Shown here: piece by piece, positions 11,152 through 23,070 of the stretch
Position numbering within the stretch: the stretch's first letter is position 1
How the letters are laid out: every line of letters starts with the position of its first letter
Assembly (NCBI GenBank): GCA_936432065.2
Contig: OW386293.2
Span: forward strand, 32,004,234-32,068,233
Source: Rutpela maculata
Lineage: Eukaryota; Arthropoda; Insecta; Coleoptera; Cerambycidae
DNA: 64,000 nt
Direction of reading: 5' to 3'
Notes under the pieces: generated by a model
The model's database searches: none
What the model saw: only the letters and a program-made list of their open reading frames with translations
What the model was told of the DNA's origin: nothing
Position numbers and translations under genes: made by a program

Positions 11152-13493
11152 CAGACTGTCTATTTTACGAGGGCCACACCAAATATCTCGCTTAATATCT
11201 ATTGTAGAAGAATGAAGTTTTAGAAACAGTTATCCCATTTTTTGTGAGCTATATTTCAGTAAAAAGAAATTTGAAATCCATAGCCTACTTTATGAGATAT
11301 ATTACAAAAACCTGAAAAATAGGAAAACCACAAACGGTTATAGCTTCCTTATTTGAGGAGATACGAAAAAAGTTAAAGGAATGAAAGTTGACGGCAAAGA
11401 CAACAAGAATAATAACGTGTAACAGAAAAATCGAAAAATGCAGTTGGCTTTGACATACGCTCTTGTGCAAAAATGAAAAATACAAATCTCAAAGTAGGCC
11501 ATGACGCCATTAATTCCGTTATTTTTTTCTCTTTCCAACGATATAAAACATGTCACAGAAATTTTAACCGATAGTGTCAATATTTAATATTTTACGAATA
11601 CCACAATTCATATAATTGAATCGTAACAATCAGCTGTGCCATAATAGTAAAAATTCACTTTATAATAATTATAATTCCGTAATTATTTATTACAATTTAA
11701 TACAAACCAACAAATATCTCATAAATAAAAATACAAGTACAAAACGAACATCCAAAGAAAAAAACGAAAAACTATGTATAACAGTACTACCTACTACTAT
11801 ATTGAAAAGAAATTGTGTGTATTTATTTTTCTAACTACAAATGCTCAAATTATGCACCATGCATTCTGACACATAAACGTGCTCTACGAGACACCTCACG
11901 CATTACATTTTGGAGCATTTCAGGAGTAATTGCCTCACATGCGTTTCGAATTCTGGTTTTGATGTCCTCAATATTTTCAGGGGCAGTTTGAAATACCTTG
12001 TCTTTAATGTAACCCCAGACGAAAAAATCCAAGGGAGTAATATCTGGTGATCGAGCTGGCCATAGAATGGGTCCATAGGTGCCTATCCAGCTATCTGGCA
12101 TAACTTGATTTAAATAATTTGTACATATTACAGCAGTGTGAGGTGGAGCCCCATCTTGTTGAAAATATGAATAATTTAATCTTTCTGCCAATGTTAATCA
12201 TAAAGAAAATCTTGAAATTCGTTTTGCAGGAAATTAAGGTATCTACGAGCGGTTAATTTGCCATCATAAAAATAAGGTCCAATTACTTTAGTCCCTAAAA
12301 GACCCAACCAAACATTCGTAGAAAATCTTTCTTGGAAAGCAGTCTCTCTGCACCAATGTGTATTTTCTCGTGTCCACTTATAATGCATATTTCTATTGAA
12401 AAATCCATTATTAGAAAAATTTGATTCGTCCGACCAAAGAATTTTGCTACATATCAGCGCGTCATTCCTTTTTTTATTTAATAACCATCTACAAAATCTT
12501 ACTCTCCTTGGCTTATCTCCCTCATTTAAATGTTGAACTTTCCTCATTTTGTAGCATCGAAAGCCGTTTTTTTTTCAATATTTTTCTTGCACTGTCTTTT
12601 TTTATGCGACAGTTTCTCTGAATTTGTCTCAAAGAGGTTTCCTCATTTTGGTTAATATAATTCAATACTCTATTCACTTTTCTTACATTATCCGCAACAT
12701 GCGCTCGCCTTACTACTTTTTTTGAAAATGAACCGTGCGTTTTTAGATTTTGAACTAACTTCCTAAACATAGTTCGATTTGGCTGCGGAGCATCTGGAAA
12801 TCTATCTCCGTAAACCGTGAGTGCCATCTCAGCGTCAAAATTGCACTGACAATAAATGCTAATCATATCGAATTTGTTATTATTGGTGTACACCATAATT
12901 ACTGTTATAAAATTTGTCTTAGAACTCGACAACGCAACATACAACATACAACAGTGACAATCGGTCAAATTTGTTAATAACTGTATACATTGTTTTTCAC
13001 TAATTATGGCACAGCTGATTGTTACGATTCAATTATATGAATTGTGGTATTCGTAAATTAAATATTGACACTATCGGTTAAAATTTCTGTGACATGTTGT
13101 ATATCGTTGGAAAAAGAAAAAAATGACGGAATTAATGGCGTCATGGCCTACTTTGAGATTTGTATTTTTCATTTTTGCACAAGAGCGTATGTCAAAGCCA
13201 ACTGCATTTTTCGATTTTTCTGTTACACGTTATTATTCTGATTGTCTTTGCCGTCAACTTTCATTCCTTTAACTTTTTTCGTATCTCCTCAAATAAGGAA
13301 GCTATAACCGTTTGTGGTTTTCCTATTTTTCAGGTTTTTGTAATATAGCTCATAAAGTAGGCTATGGATTTCAAATTTCTTTTTACTGAAATATAGCTCA
13401 CAAAAAATGGGATAACTGTTTCTAAAACTTTATTCTTCTACAATAGATATTAAGCGAGATATTTGGTGTGGCCCTCGTAAAATAGACAGTCTG
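11152..13493 (-). mobile_element. DD41D-type Tc1/mariner element with long TIRs
   Basis: The ends are CAGACTGTCTATTTTACGAG and its complement, flanked on both sides by TA (11150-11151, 13494-13495). The TIRs are unusually long: about 11152-11650 against about 13005-13493. Between them lies a frameshifted transposase on the minus strand. A complete element with both ends intact but a broken gene is an immobile copy of a once autonomous family. Confidence 0.85.
11850..12968 (-). pseudogene. Tc1/mariner transposase, DD41D spacing, frameshifted
   Basis: Three overlapping frame segments (12968-12522, 12547-12194, 12191-11850) form one transposase read on the minus strand. The first has a helix-turn-helix DNA-binding region (TSLRQIQRN, DSARKIL). 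The second has the first catalytic Asp in LWSDESNF. The third has the second Asp in FQQDGAPPH and the family-typical SPDITPLDFF. Counting from QQD to PLD gives 41 residues between the second and third Asp, the spacing known as DD41D. Frameshifts near 12530 and 12195 break it, so it cannot make active enzyme. It would have cut and rejoined the 11152-13493 ends at TA. The N-terminal edge is approximate. Confidence 0.85.
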
Positions 13494-13608
13494 TATACAT
13501 GAAAAAAAAAATCCAATCAAAATTACTGTACTCTACAATAAAAATGTGTATAATGTGCTTACATATTATACACAAATTTTGAACGAAAAATATTTTATTC
13601 ATTTTTTA

Positions 13609-14477
13609 CACTTCTGTGCAATAAAGTCCCATACAACTATTTTTCGCTATATTAAATCATTCTTTATTTATTTATCAGTGTCAGTGTCATATTTTCGAAA
13701 TGCCGAAATTAACTGAACATGAAAAAATTCTAATTCTCTCTAAAATTGAAGAGGGATGGTCTATCAGAGCAGTTGCTAACCATTATCACTTAAATAAAAG
13801 TACCGTTATGAGTGTGAAGAAAAGGTGGGAGGAGGAAGGTATCATAAAGAGAAAAGACGGTTCAGGCCGACCGAAAAGTTCAAATCTCGCTCAAGATGAA
13901 GCGTTTCTTGGCTATTTGAGGGAAAATCCGTTTCAAACAGCAGTAGACGCTGTGTCCATGACAAATTTTCCAGCATCGAGGTCAACAGCTAGCCGAAGGA
14001 TAGGAAAATTGGAATTAAAAAACTGTGTAAGTGCCAAGAAAACCATATTAACAGAAGAATATAAGCAAGCCCGCATTATGTTTTGTTTACCGATGAAAAA
14101 GTTTTTCAGTCTTATAATGACGGACATATTCGGGTGTACCGTCCTGCAAATACCAGGTTTCACAAACGCCACGTGTCTCCGCGACATATTTCCACTGGAT
14201 GTGGAAGTAAAATAATCACAAGCAGACACATGCAGAACAGTCATACAGAAAACCGCTTTTTAATGTTTTGAGCTTTCAGAATCTGGCCTTATCTCGGACA
14301 CAATTTTTCAACGTCAATTGTTATAAATCGAAATCATTAAAATTTTTCCAAATACCTTATGACATTTCACAATCAATGTCAGTTTTGTATAACCTATATG
14401 ATAATAAAAAATCTAAATTCCAAAAAGACTGATTTACTTGATTTTTCAAGTGTACGGGATTTTATTGCACAGAAGTG
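13609..14477 (+). mobile_element. Deleted Tc1-like transposon
   Basis: TIRs CACTTCTGTGCAATAAA and complement are flanked by TA (13607-13608, 14478-14479). It contains the N-terminal half of a Tc1 transposase and then noncoding DNA, so it is internally deleted. It is inserted in the right arm of the outer inverted repeat. Confidence 0.85.
13700..14271 (+). pseudogene. Tc1 transposase, truncated and frameshifted
   Basis: The first frame, 13700-14215, begins MPKLTEHEKILIL and contains two helix-turn-helix units (WSIRAVANHYHLNKSTV; TNFPASRSTASRRIG) joined by the GRPK-type linker (GSGRPKSS), the classic paired DNA-binding region of Tc1 transposases. After a frameshift near 14085 the second frame, 14083-14271, carries the first catalytic Asp in MFTDEKVF and an RVYRPANTRF motif. 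The rest of the DDE domain, with the second Asp and the final acidic residue, is missing. The gene would be inactive. Confidence 0.85.
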
Positions 14478-14571
14478 TACAATGCCTAAACCGTTTATTG
14501 TACATAAAAAATGGAAGAGATCATTTTTGTGCGGAATTTCATTATCTTTCATCTTCATAATAATCTCAATT

Positions 14572-14810
14572 GAGGCTACCAACGCGAAAACGGTCTAACC
14601 CTTAGAAATGTGAGTTAGGCCGATTACACGCATGACATGTTGCCCTAATAATTTAAAGTAAAGTGAAACTAGTGGCACCATCTTTTTAATAGTGGGCAAA
14701 GGTCGCTTAGGCCGTTTCACATTATAAATGTATATACTTAGGCAGCAAGTTGAGCCGATAAACTCAAACGAATAAAATGTGGCTTAGGCCGTTTTCGCGC
14801 TGGTAGCCTC
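14572..14810. mobile_element. MITE with TIR GAGGCTACC
   Basis: TIRs GAGGCTACCAACGCGAAAAC and its near-complement are flanked by AATT on both sides. The 239 bp element has no coding sequence. GCTTAGGCCG-like boxes recur inside. Confidence 0.7.
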
Positions 14811-15260
14811 AATTGGCCTCCGAGCTGTAGAAAGCGCGATATTCGCAAAAAAACGGTTTTTGCGAACTTCTGAATAATTTTTTATGCCGTAGTGATCTCG
14901 TTGCCGATTTTTAATATTTTCTTTAAAACACCAAAATAAATGGATAATTCTTATAAATAATTATTTAACACCGTCACGAGTTTTCGCGGCCCATTTCTTT
15001 AATTTTAGGTGTCTATTGGATAAATAAAACAATTCATCATCACGAATGACAAAAAATAACGGAGAAATACAAATATGACTTAAATATTTATTAATTAGGT
15101 GCATTCTAATCTTTCGAAATTAGTTTCTTGCAAAACAGTTTTTTTTTTCAAATGGCATCACCCTGCAGCACCTCCTCAGTTACAACTTTTCAAGAGCATT
15201 CCAATGGTATGGCCAAACCAAAAATTTATTGAGTATTAAACTCAAAAAAACATATAATTA
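14811..15260. other. No recognisable feature
   Basis: AT-rich intronic sequence between the MITE and the GC-richer LTR-like block. Nothing found. Confidence 0.4.
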
Positions 15261-16200
15261 TTGTAACGAAGCGCATTTCGGCAGGCCTAGTTGCACCAAA
15301 AATTTCCGCGTCGATGCTAGACCATCCAAATACCGATTCAAAGCGCGCAGGCGAGTCATTGCCTACCGATATTTTAGTCGATCCCAACCCGCTCGAGCAT
15401 GCAGAAGTGCCTACCAAAGACCAGCCGCAAAACGTAAGTGAAAATATTTCAATAAAACTATTCTCGAGCCTACATCACTTGATATTTATACGCATCAAGT
15501 TGTGGTCATCTCTCCCACTCTTCCGCCGCTGATGGATATGTGATAGATGAGAACAAGAAGTGAGTTCCTCACGAGCTCCGCTTCAGACCAGACGTACCGA
15601 AGCAGGATCCGGAACTAAGTAAGTGTGACACCGAATTTTCTAAGACCGAAACTGAAAATAATTACAAAGTCCACAAATCCGTTGTGGTGAAATTTCCGTT
15701 GACATCATCGTATACTGGTACGCACCGTGCGTGCTCATGCCTACCACTCTGCCTTCGTCTTGAACTAGCAGTTGAAATCAAGACAGTGCGACAGTTCCAT
15801 CTGACCGACTGACCGCGGAAGACGTGCTCCAGCAGAACCAGCAAGTAAGTTTGGTAAAAGGAGTCCTTCAAGGCGTGCAAGTATCCGTGTTTCCGAAAAA
15901 TCAACAAGTCCAGCCTATGTCATCACCGGTGCGCAGACGGAATAGAGTCCCCACTCTAGCTTTGGTAATTTTGTTTTGGAAGCCCTCCAAGCCGCTACAC
16001 AGGAAGAGCAGTTCCGCAGCCGTAACCGTCGAAGCTAGCCGTGCCCTGGAGTTGTAAGTAAGCCGCGTAAGTTAGTACGTTACTTTGTAAATAATAATAA
16101 ATATTAGTTGTATTACGAATTCTGCGTTTTACTGCTGTGTGTGTGAAAGTCTAATTTTCCCTATTTGACCCACTAGAATTTACTGTTTCTTTACTGTAGT
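15261..16200 (+). mobile_element. Possible LTR (solo or partial), uncertain
   Basis: A GC-richer block that starts TGTAACGAAGCGCATTTCGG, contains several donor-like GTAAGT sites and a late AATAATAAATATT poly(A)-like signal followed by a T-rich tail. The layout resembles a Gypsy-type LTR. I found no matching second LTR, primer site or clean target duplication, and short open frames inside show nothing recognisable. It may equally be another repeat. Confidence 0.3.
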
Positions 16201-16426
16201 TAATCCAGTCCATATGTACCGGCTGTTTCAGGGACGTGGCGTTCCCGCACGTAATAAAGGCAACTGGTGCCCTAGCAACCGATCCGTTACTAAGGTGCCA
16301 AAAGTGACGCTTTCAGTCTTCACCAGGAAAGTACGTCATATTATGATAGAAAAATGATATTGCTAGCTTGTTGACTTCAATTTTATTAATAACCTTCCGA
16401 ATTCATCTTAGGAAACACTTAAAATA

Positions 16427-16718
16427 CACAGGCCCACAAAATAAAAGTGGTCTGCGCGGGGGTACTGACCACACATGTCCCTTGTATTTTGAGCCGCTGA
16501 ACACGAATCTGACCTTAGCTTTTCCCCATCACTTCAGGTTTTTCTTTTAACAGCAAATAAATATATAAATATTGGGATCCAACACACTTTTTTGTTTAAA
16601 AAAAAAACCTGACGTGCTGGGGAAAAATTAAGGTCAGATTCGTGTTCAGCGGCTCAAAATACAAGGGATAGGTATGGTCAGTACTCCCGCGCAGACCACT
16701 TTTTTTTGTGGGCCTGTG
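16427..16718. mobile_element. Palindromic MITE with CACAGGCCCAC ends
   Basis: Arms of about 120 bp: CACAGGCCCACAAAA at the left, with complement TTTTTTGTGGGCCTGTG at the right, and CGCTGAACACGAATCTGACC in both. The same terminus type appears on the large element at 52064-55258. Its right tip was duplicated by the hAT-type MITE next to it. Confidence 0.75.
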
Positions 16719-16935
16719 CAGGGCCATACTCAGACCGGTTTTCTCAGGTAATTTGTCCGGGGCCCGGCACTATGAGGGGCCCCGCCGGGGCCTACAAAAA
16801 AAATTAAAAATCATGACGGGCCCCTGTCAGGGTTTTTAGTTATTTTTAGGACGTTTATTTTTTAATCCTCTCCAAAATAAGGGGGCTCGGAAGATTTACT
16901 TTGCCCGGGGCCCGCCAAAGCTGGGTACGGCCCTG
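16719..16935. mobile_element. hAT-type MITE with 8 bp target duplication
   Basis: Termini CAGGGCCATAC and GTACGGCCCTG are flanked by perfect 8 bp repeats GGCCTGTG (16711-16718, 16936-16943). The interior is GC-rich with GGGGCCCGGC boxes and no coding frame. The 8 bp duplication and CAGGGCC ends are typical of hAT. Confidence 0.85.
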
Positions 16936-16949
16936 GGCCTGTGTTGTTA

Positions 16950-17008
16950 TTATTCAGTGTTGTTTGCATATTGTTAAAAGTATTATTAAATTCAAAACAA
17001 CACTGAAT
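16950..17008. repeat. Short hairpin
   Basis: TATTCAGTGTTGTTT and its complement enclose a loop of about 28 bases. Confidence 0.55.
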
Positions 17009-18084
17009 AAATCTTATACAATATTATATTAATAAACGATTTATTTTATGATTTCTTGAGTGTTTTCATTAAAATTTAATCGTAAACTCCTTGGTTTGTC
17101 GAAGCCTTATTAACTCTTGAGTTATCCACCTTTAATTTTTGAAAACTCAAATTATATTAGTTTACCACTACCACCTTATGCAAAAATGCTCCGTATCGCT
17201 TTTCCTTTATTTAAATATCCTGAAAATTTGCCTATCAGAGAAGCACTTAAATATATAAGTTAGTGCCATAGACATACAAGATATTATCATAGTAAGAAAG
17301 AATAAGATATAGTTAATATTAATACAATATATAAGAAGCTATGCAAGTTCAAAACGTCTCATGAAAATTTACAAAAATATTAGTAATGAAACATACGCAT
17401 ATCGGTAAGTAACTATATACAAAAAGTAGTGTTAACCAGTAACCACATACATCATAAGAGCTGTCCCTACATACCAGATATGTATGTGCTTGTGGAGAAG
17501 CTATAAATAAAATAAACTAATGTTATACGTACGATTAATCGCAGCCCAATGCCAGGCCTGAAAAGTCCTATGATGATTTTAGCGAGAAAATGAAAATATG
17601 TAGTAATGAGTTAATGAAGCTAGAAAAGTTGTTTTGTTCCCAACATTACTATTTCACCGAAATTCGGTTGTTGTACAAGTCAATGTTTTAGTAGAATCTG
17701 TGTTAAATCATATTTGTTCTTAAAACATCGTTCGAGACGTGTAAAAACTGAACAGAAAGTCTTATATTACAATACCAATTAAATACCATAACAACCATAT
17801 AAAACAATGAAGGATAGAAAGAAGGAGTAAGTACGCTGTACTTTAACTATATATGTAAAAGTGGAAGTGTGACTTTCTTCCACGTGCTTAGTGCTCATTC
17901 CTCTTTTTTTTTAAACTGCTTTTAACTTTTGACAGATGATGTTACTTTGTTGTCAACTTGTTCCTTTTCTTTTGCTCTGCATATAATTTCACAGCTAACT
18001 ACCCTTATGACGTCACTACCATTTTCGCGGCACATTCAAATAATCGAAGTTTAATCATTTTTGTTAATTAAAAATGCAATAAAA
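17009..18084. other. No recognisable feature
   Basis: AT-rich intronic sequence without a supportable reading frame, repeat or RNA gene. Confidence 0.4.
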
Positions 18085-18490
18085 AAACGCTCCTATATAA
18101 TTTTACTGTGTCAGCCAATTGCTTTAAACGTTGGTTGTCAATATGACATTGATATAAATGCAGTCGGCTGAAATCTATTAGTCTGCGTTTTTTTTTAATT
18201 TATTTTTATATTATTAATTTTTGATATACTGAAAATTAAGTGAACTTATTGTCGGTGTACCTTATATCAAAAGTTTCGCAAAGTGATAAGAAACAATAAA
18301 ACAAACTTCAATCACCTGTATACTGCTGCGTTTAAAGGGGGTGAATTTTCAAAAATAGGGTAGAAAAAAACGCTTCTATATTATTTTACCGTGTCAGCCA
18401 CTTTGCAGAAAGCTTTGTTTATTTGTAAATAAAAACATTTAAAAAATAGTGGCTGAAATCTCCTATTCTGATTTTTCATTGGCTGACATT
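18085..18490. repeat. Two diverged copies of a short repeat
   Basis: About 18085-18190 and 18365-18480 share an ACGCT(C/T)CTATAT start, a TGTCAGCC box and a GGCTGAAATCT box, in the same order. TCAGCC/GGCTGA are inverted within each copy, so these may be small TIR elements. Confidence 0.45.
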
Positions 18491-20165
18491 TCATAATAAT
18501 TATTTTTATAAAGCTTTTATGGTATCTACGTAGTCCCAAGAAACATTCTAATATTTTTATGTTATGGTGAATGGAGATTATGCTTCAGATGATAGTGATG
18601 CTGAAAATGCAAATAAATGAAACATTTTATTTTAAATACATTTATAAAAAATATAATAAAAAACAATGAATGAGAAACAATTGTTTTTCATAATACTTTC
18701 TCCTGCATTGCGAGTAAATTAAAAATATTAGTTAATATATATAATCGTATTTGTTTATTTAAATAACAAAAATGAGTTTAGAGGTTCATTATGTTATTAT
18801 ATTCTCATGGGTTGATTCATTATATTTATTTTATTTTATTTTTTTTTAACTCTGTATTGTTACTTTCGATTGAATTCGATTTTTTTTATTTAAAATGACC
18901 TAAGTGCCTTAATAATGGGAGTAATGTTGGAAATTATACAGGGTGTTTTAAATATACATGCATATATTTTAATCCGCAACTCCTTATCTATAGTGAAAAC
19001 CAATGCCAATTTCTAAATTTAAAAATTTAAAAAAAAAAAAAATTGGGACCCACCTAGCTTCTAGATCGACGCCTCACTTGAATGAAATGTTGCACAGCTG
19101 AGCGAACGTCGAAGCGCACGGACAAGGTCTCGTAAAACACATGATTCAGAAAATAGTTTTTTTATCGAAATATTGGTAATAAAATGCTGTTTTTATACCA
19201 ACTTACTACTTTTCCTTAGACGTGCTTTTTGGAAAAAAAATTAAATATTTGAAAAAATCAGCAACGCAATCAATAATGAAACTTACATTCAAGTAACTGT
19301 AAAATGAAAAATAGGTTTTTTTTAATAATAAAAAAATAAATAATAAATTTCGATAATTCATTTTTTTAGTTTGACATTTTTTGCAGTAAATTGGGAATAT
19401 TTCTGAAAATCAGCAACGTACACGTCAGCCAATATTTTTTTCTACTTATGGATATAAAAACTAATAAATTAAAACCAATGCGAAGTATAATTAAAAGACT
19501 TAATAGCGCTTCTTTTTTGCAAGTTAACAACTAGTTTTATAAAAAAATAAAAGATATGGATTTCAGTCAACTATTTTTTTATTTATATTTTTGATAAATG
19601 AACAATTTTATGGCAATGGCTGAAACAATAAAACAATGAAACAATAAATTAATATAGGAGCATTTGCAAATTTGAAATTCACTTATTTAAAAAATCAGCA
19701 GCATTGGTTGCTACTCTAATCTCTCATAATATCGTTAGCTACAATGAAATCATATACCCGTATTAACACCAGCTCCCTAGCAATACGGCTTATTATAATC
19801 AATAATGACAACTTTAAACAATGCATTTAGATGTAAAATCAGTTAGTTTTAGATTATTTCGTATGGGATCACTTAAAGAGTGGACACTAACGGAAGAGAT
19901 CAATTAATTCAAAGGATTGTTGAATGCCGCAACGGAATTAGAAACAGTCCAGATGTGATAAGAAGATTAATCGGTCATCCCGTGAACCGCACTAGAAAGT
20001 GTACTGAAGCTGAGGAGGATCATTTTGAGCATAAAATTTAATTATATATAGTTCTAATTTGTAAATTGTCAATATGTGCATTTTTTGTTTTTGGTACAAT
20101 TATTCTGTTGATATTTTGTTTTTATTTTGTTACTATGTGCATTAATGATTCAACTCTGCTGTTAT
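18491..20165. other. No recognisable gene; AT-rich
   Basis: Contains an ACAGGGTGTTTTAAATATAC string at 18939, the typical start of TA-flanked foldback elements, but I could not find its partner end. More GGCTGA/TCAGCC boxes lie near 19425-19625. The block 19870-20020 has higher coding-like complexity but is interrupted by stops. Confidence 0.35.
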
Positions 20166-20203
20166 TGTTGTTAATAAGTTTATTATGTTGCTGTTTTAGG
20201 TCT

Positions 20204-20260
20204 CGTTCGACTGGTGGGAGGACCACGGTCGAACCGATCAAATTCGTTCGAATCAGCAGT
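20204..20260 (+). repeat. GC-rich hairpin, possibly tRNA- or SINE-like
   Basis: GTTCGACTGGTGG pairs with CCACGGTCGAAC around GAGGA, followed by TTCGTTCGAATC, which resembles a pol III B box. No cloverleaf can be drawn, so I do not call a tRNA. Confidence 0.35.
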
Positions 20261-20379
20261 GGTCCACGTAGTCTTTTTTTAAGATGCGATCACCGCGCCG
20301 TTCTGCACATAGGCGTTAATTTCGCCTATTGTAGGCGCGCCTATGATGGTCCCAGTTTAATATAACCTTAGCAGTCTTT

Positions 20380-21150
20380 AATAAATGAGAGGAATGAAAT
20401 ACATTTTTGATACAGTGTCCTCTAACAATTAAAACATAATAATTATTATTGAAAAAAAAATGTAAATGCTTAATTTAAATGTAGAGGCATTCTTCGATAT
20501 TTTTTAAGTCTGATATTGCATTAATCAGTGGAATTTATTTCGGAGGCAAAAAAATTAGTGAATCCATTTTGTTCAGTTTTTTATGTACTTTTCGAATTTA
20601 ATATTTAAAAAAAAAAACATACAGGGTATTGTTTTCTTGAAAAACAACAAAAACAGTATTTTTCAAGTCCGGACCTGGATTTTTTTGAGTGTGATACAAG
20701 TCAGGATCACTAGTGTATTATATGTGCCAAATATGAACTTACTATTTTGTTCCTTTACAAAATAACAACCAAAAGAAATTTTGGCAAAAATATATAAAAA
20801 CTTATATTTCAGCAACGATGATTATGATTATCCTCGGTGTCCACTATCTGCCATTAAAGCATCTCCGTTTCCTCGTGAAACATCCTCTATAACGGACAAC
20901 ATGCGTCATTTTAAGCATATAGTACAGTACCTAGAGATAAAAAATGTGTAAAATTTCGGAATAATTTCATATGTAATATCATTTTTCTTTTCTTTATGGG
21001 TTATTATTGTTAGTAAAGTCGTCCTCAGTTTCTATATGGTCCGGATACTTGCTCTTACCCAAGGGGTGAAAATTTGAAAAAATTTGAATATTGAATATTT
21101 GAAAAAGTCTTACTAATTTATTTTTGAAACCTAGGATAGTTATAATTTTG
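20380..21150. other. No recognisable feature
   Basis: AT-rich intronic sequence; short open frames here lack any motif or repeat relationship that I can see. Confidence 0.35.
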
Positions 21151-23070
21151 GGATTGCTGATTCCGAATCTGAAATTAAGAAATTCAAAATGGTGGCTCTA
21201 ATATTGGCGAATGGAATTTTTTTCTAAAAAAGTGTTTTAAAGCGACAAATTAAATTGAGCATCTAGGTGATGAGACATATTAACGAAAAACAGCATTTTT
21301 GAAAGAAAAATTAATTACTGAGCAACAGAGCTGGGCACTACTTCAAGTAAAAGTAGTATAAATTGTACTTCAATTACTTTTATTACTTGAAGTATTTTAC
21401 TTCAAATACCCGAAGAAATGAGTACTTGGTACTTGATACTTGCAGATATTTTAGAATAGTACTTAGTACTTGTTAAACGAAATTACAGTACTTAACGTAC
21501 GTTACAATTTACTTCGAGTATTTAAAGAACTAGATCACTACTTCAAGTACTTTAGGTACTGCAAGTAAGTTTACAATCCAGTTAAAGCTGCAGACTGGTA
21601 AGAGCAGTTATTCGTTATTGCTAAAAAGAGCATTTGCCTTTAGTGTGAGGGTAATAAACATGTAGATCCATATTGAGAGTGTTGATATTATGTGTTAATG
21701 TGCTCAGGTATTCTTTGGTACCGAAACTGCAGGTTTGATAAGGTGTCAACATTTTGAAAAGCACCAGTTTTAGTCCGTTTTTTGGCCAAAAGTCCATTTT
21801 CGCCAGAAATCTGGAAAATGAGCAAGCACAAAATGTTGGCATATGGTTTTTTCAGCAATGAGCATTGACAACGAAAATTTTTCGCTTGGTCAGAAAGTGT
21901 TATACTATTACTACGTACCAATTTTGGCCATAATTGATGTCGCCGGTGCTGCCAATTGCACGGAGAAAAAATGTTGGCATATATCGAATGTTGATAGGCA
22001 ATATACCCTCCTTAACTAGCACCAAGCCCCAAAGTGTTATACTCTGTTTCACAATTGAATATTTTCTGGGACGGCTAGCTCCAAAACGGGCAGGGAGGGA
22101 GGTCTGACTCACATAAGATAAAATACTCAGAAAAATATTTGTTAAAACATAACAGCAATGCCAACATGTTATATCCCAGGCCCCATATATCGAGCTATCT
22201 CCTAAACTATAATATTCAAGGTCAAATCTAAAAAATTATTTAAAAAATTTTACTTTTAGTTATTTTAGAATATATTAATGAAATGGAATGCAATGTTTTT
22301 TACGAGCAAAATTTTCTCATTTAGTAAATAAATAAAATAACTTCAAAAATCATTATTTAAATATACCCTAAATATAAAAAATATTTCAATGTATACACAT
22401 AAAGATTGGTTTAGGTAAAAATAAAAAATTTAAAGTACTTGAAGTAGTTGAATGTACTTGTAAGTGTTTTACTTTTAAACAGTACTTGATACTTGATACA
22501 ACAAGAAAATACTTGAAGTATTCAAATGTACTTGTTACTATTAAATGACTAATTGAAGAAGTACAAGTAGTACTTACACCCAATTGCAAGTACTACCTCG
22601 AAGTACTCGATACTTGAAGTATTCTGCTTTTTGAAAAGTAATTGATACTTGATGCAACAAGTACCCTAACTGATTATTTGGTACTTGATACTTGAAGTAG
22701 TTTAAATGAGTACTTTGTCCAGCTCTGCTGAGCAATTAAAATAACAAAATGGCGATATTTTGTTAAAATAAAATGTGAAAACACACATTGAATCGGCCAC
22801 AACTTCTTTATTTTTGTGATGTAGAAACAAACAAAAAATAATTTTAAAGATTGATTTAAGTATCTTTAATTTTGTTCCTTAGAATTTTTGATGGAAGTGC
22901 CACAGTTTCTAAGATATTCAACATTTTAAACTAAATACTTTATCCTAAAAACGGTCGGATGCATCTATAAAATTAAATATCTCCGAAACTATCAACCCTA
23001 CACAAGTATATATAAAAAAAACAAATTCATTCTCAGTTAACAATAGTAGTTTATATAGCAAGTGGCTAAA
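21150..23070 (+). repeat. Repeat family C, copy 1 (split by hAT element)
   Basis: The parts 21150-21325 and 22728-23070 are collinear with 24140-24217 plus 26620-27000, and similar in reverse to about 48040-48310. Shared boxes are CATATTAACGAAAAACAGCA, ACAAAATGGCGA and GTGCCACAGTTTCTAAGATAT. The function is unknown; the copies are nested targets for several transposons. Confidence 0.55.
21326..22727. mobile_element. Non-autonomous hAT element, 1.4 kb
   Basis: Termini CAGAGCTGGGCAC and GTCCAGCTCTG are flanked by perfect 8 bp repeats CTGAGCAA (21318-21325, 22728-22735). Both subterminal regions are packed with variants of AAGTACTTGATACTTG, probable transposase-binding repeats. The middle (about 21600-22100) contains short frames but nothing resembling a hAT transposase. 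Confidence 0.85.

Larger units (their letters stand above)
10671..14568. mobile_element. Outer inverted repeat carrying mariner and Tc1
   Basis: GAAAGATAATGAAATTCCGC at about 10682 is repeated inverted at about 14530-14560, and ATATTTTTCGTTCAAAATTT at about 10719 is repeated inverted at about 13575-13600. The arms therefore enclose the mariner 11152-13493, and the right arm is split by the Tc1 element 13609-14477. The stretch 10770-11151 is AT-rich with no identifiable feature. The nature of the outer element is unknown. Confidence 0.5.

Noticed and set aside
15229..16057. Several short frames with donor-like sites, possible exons
   Set aside because: Phases do not join into one frame and the layout fits a repeat or LTR better.
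20066..20365. 99-codon frame with hydrophobic start
   Set aside because: The Leu/Phe richness comes from T-rich DNA and the second half is a hairpin repeat; no family similarity.
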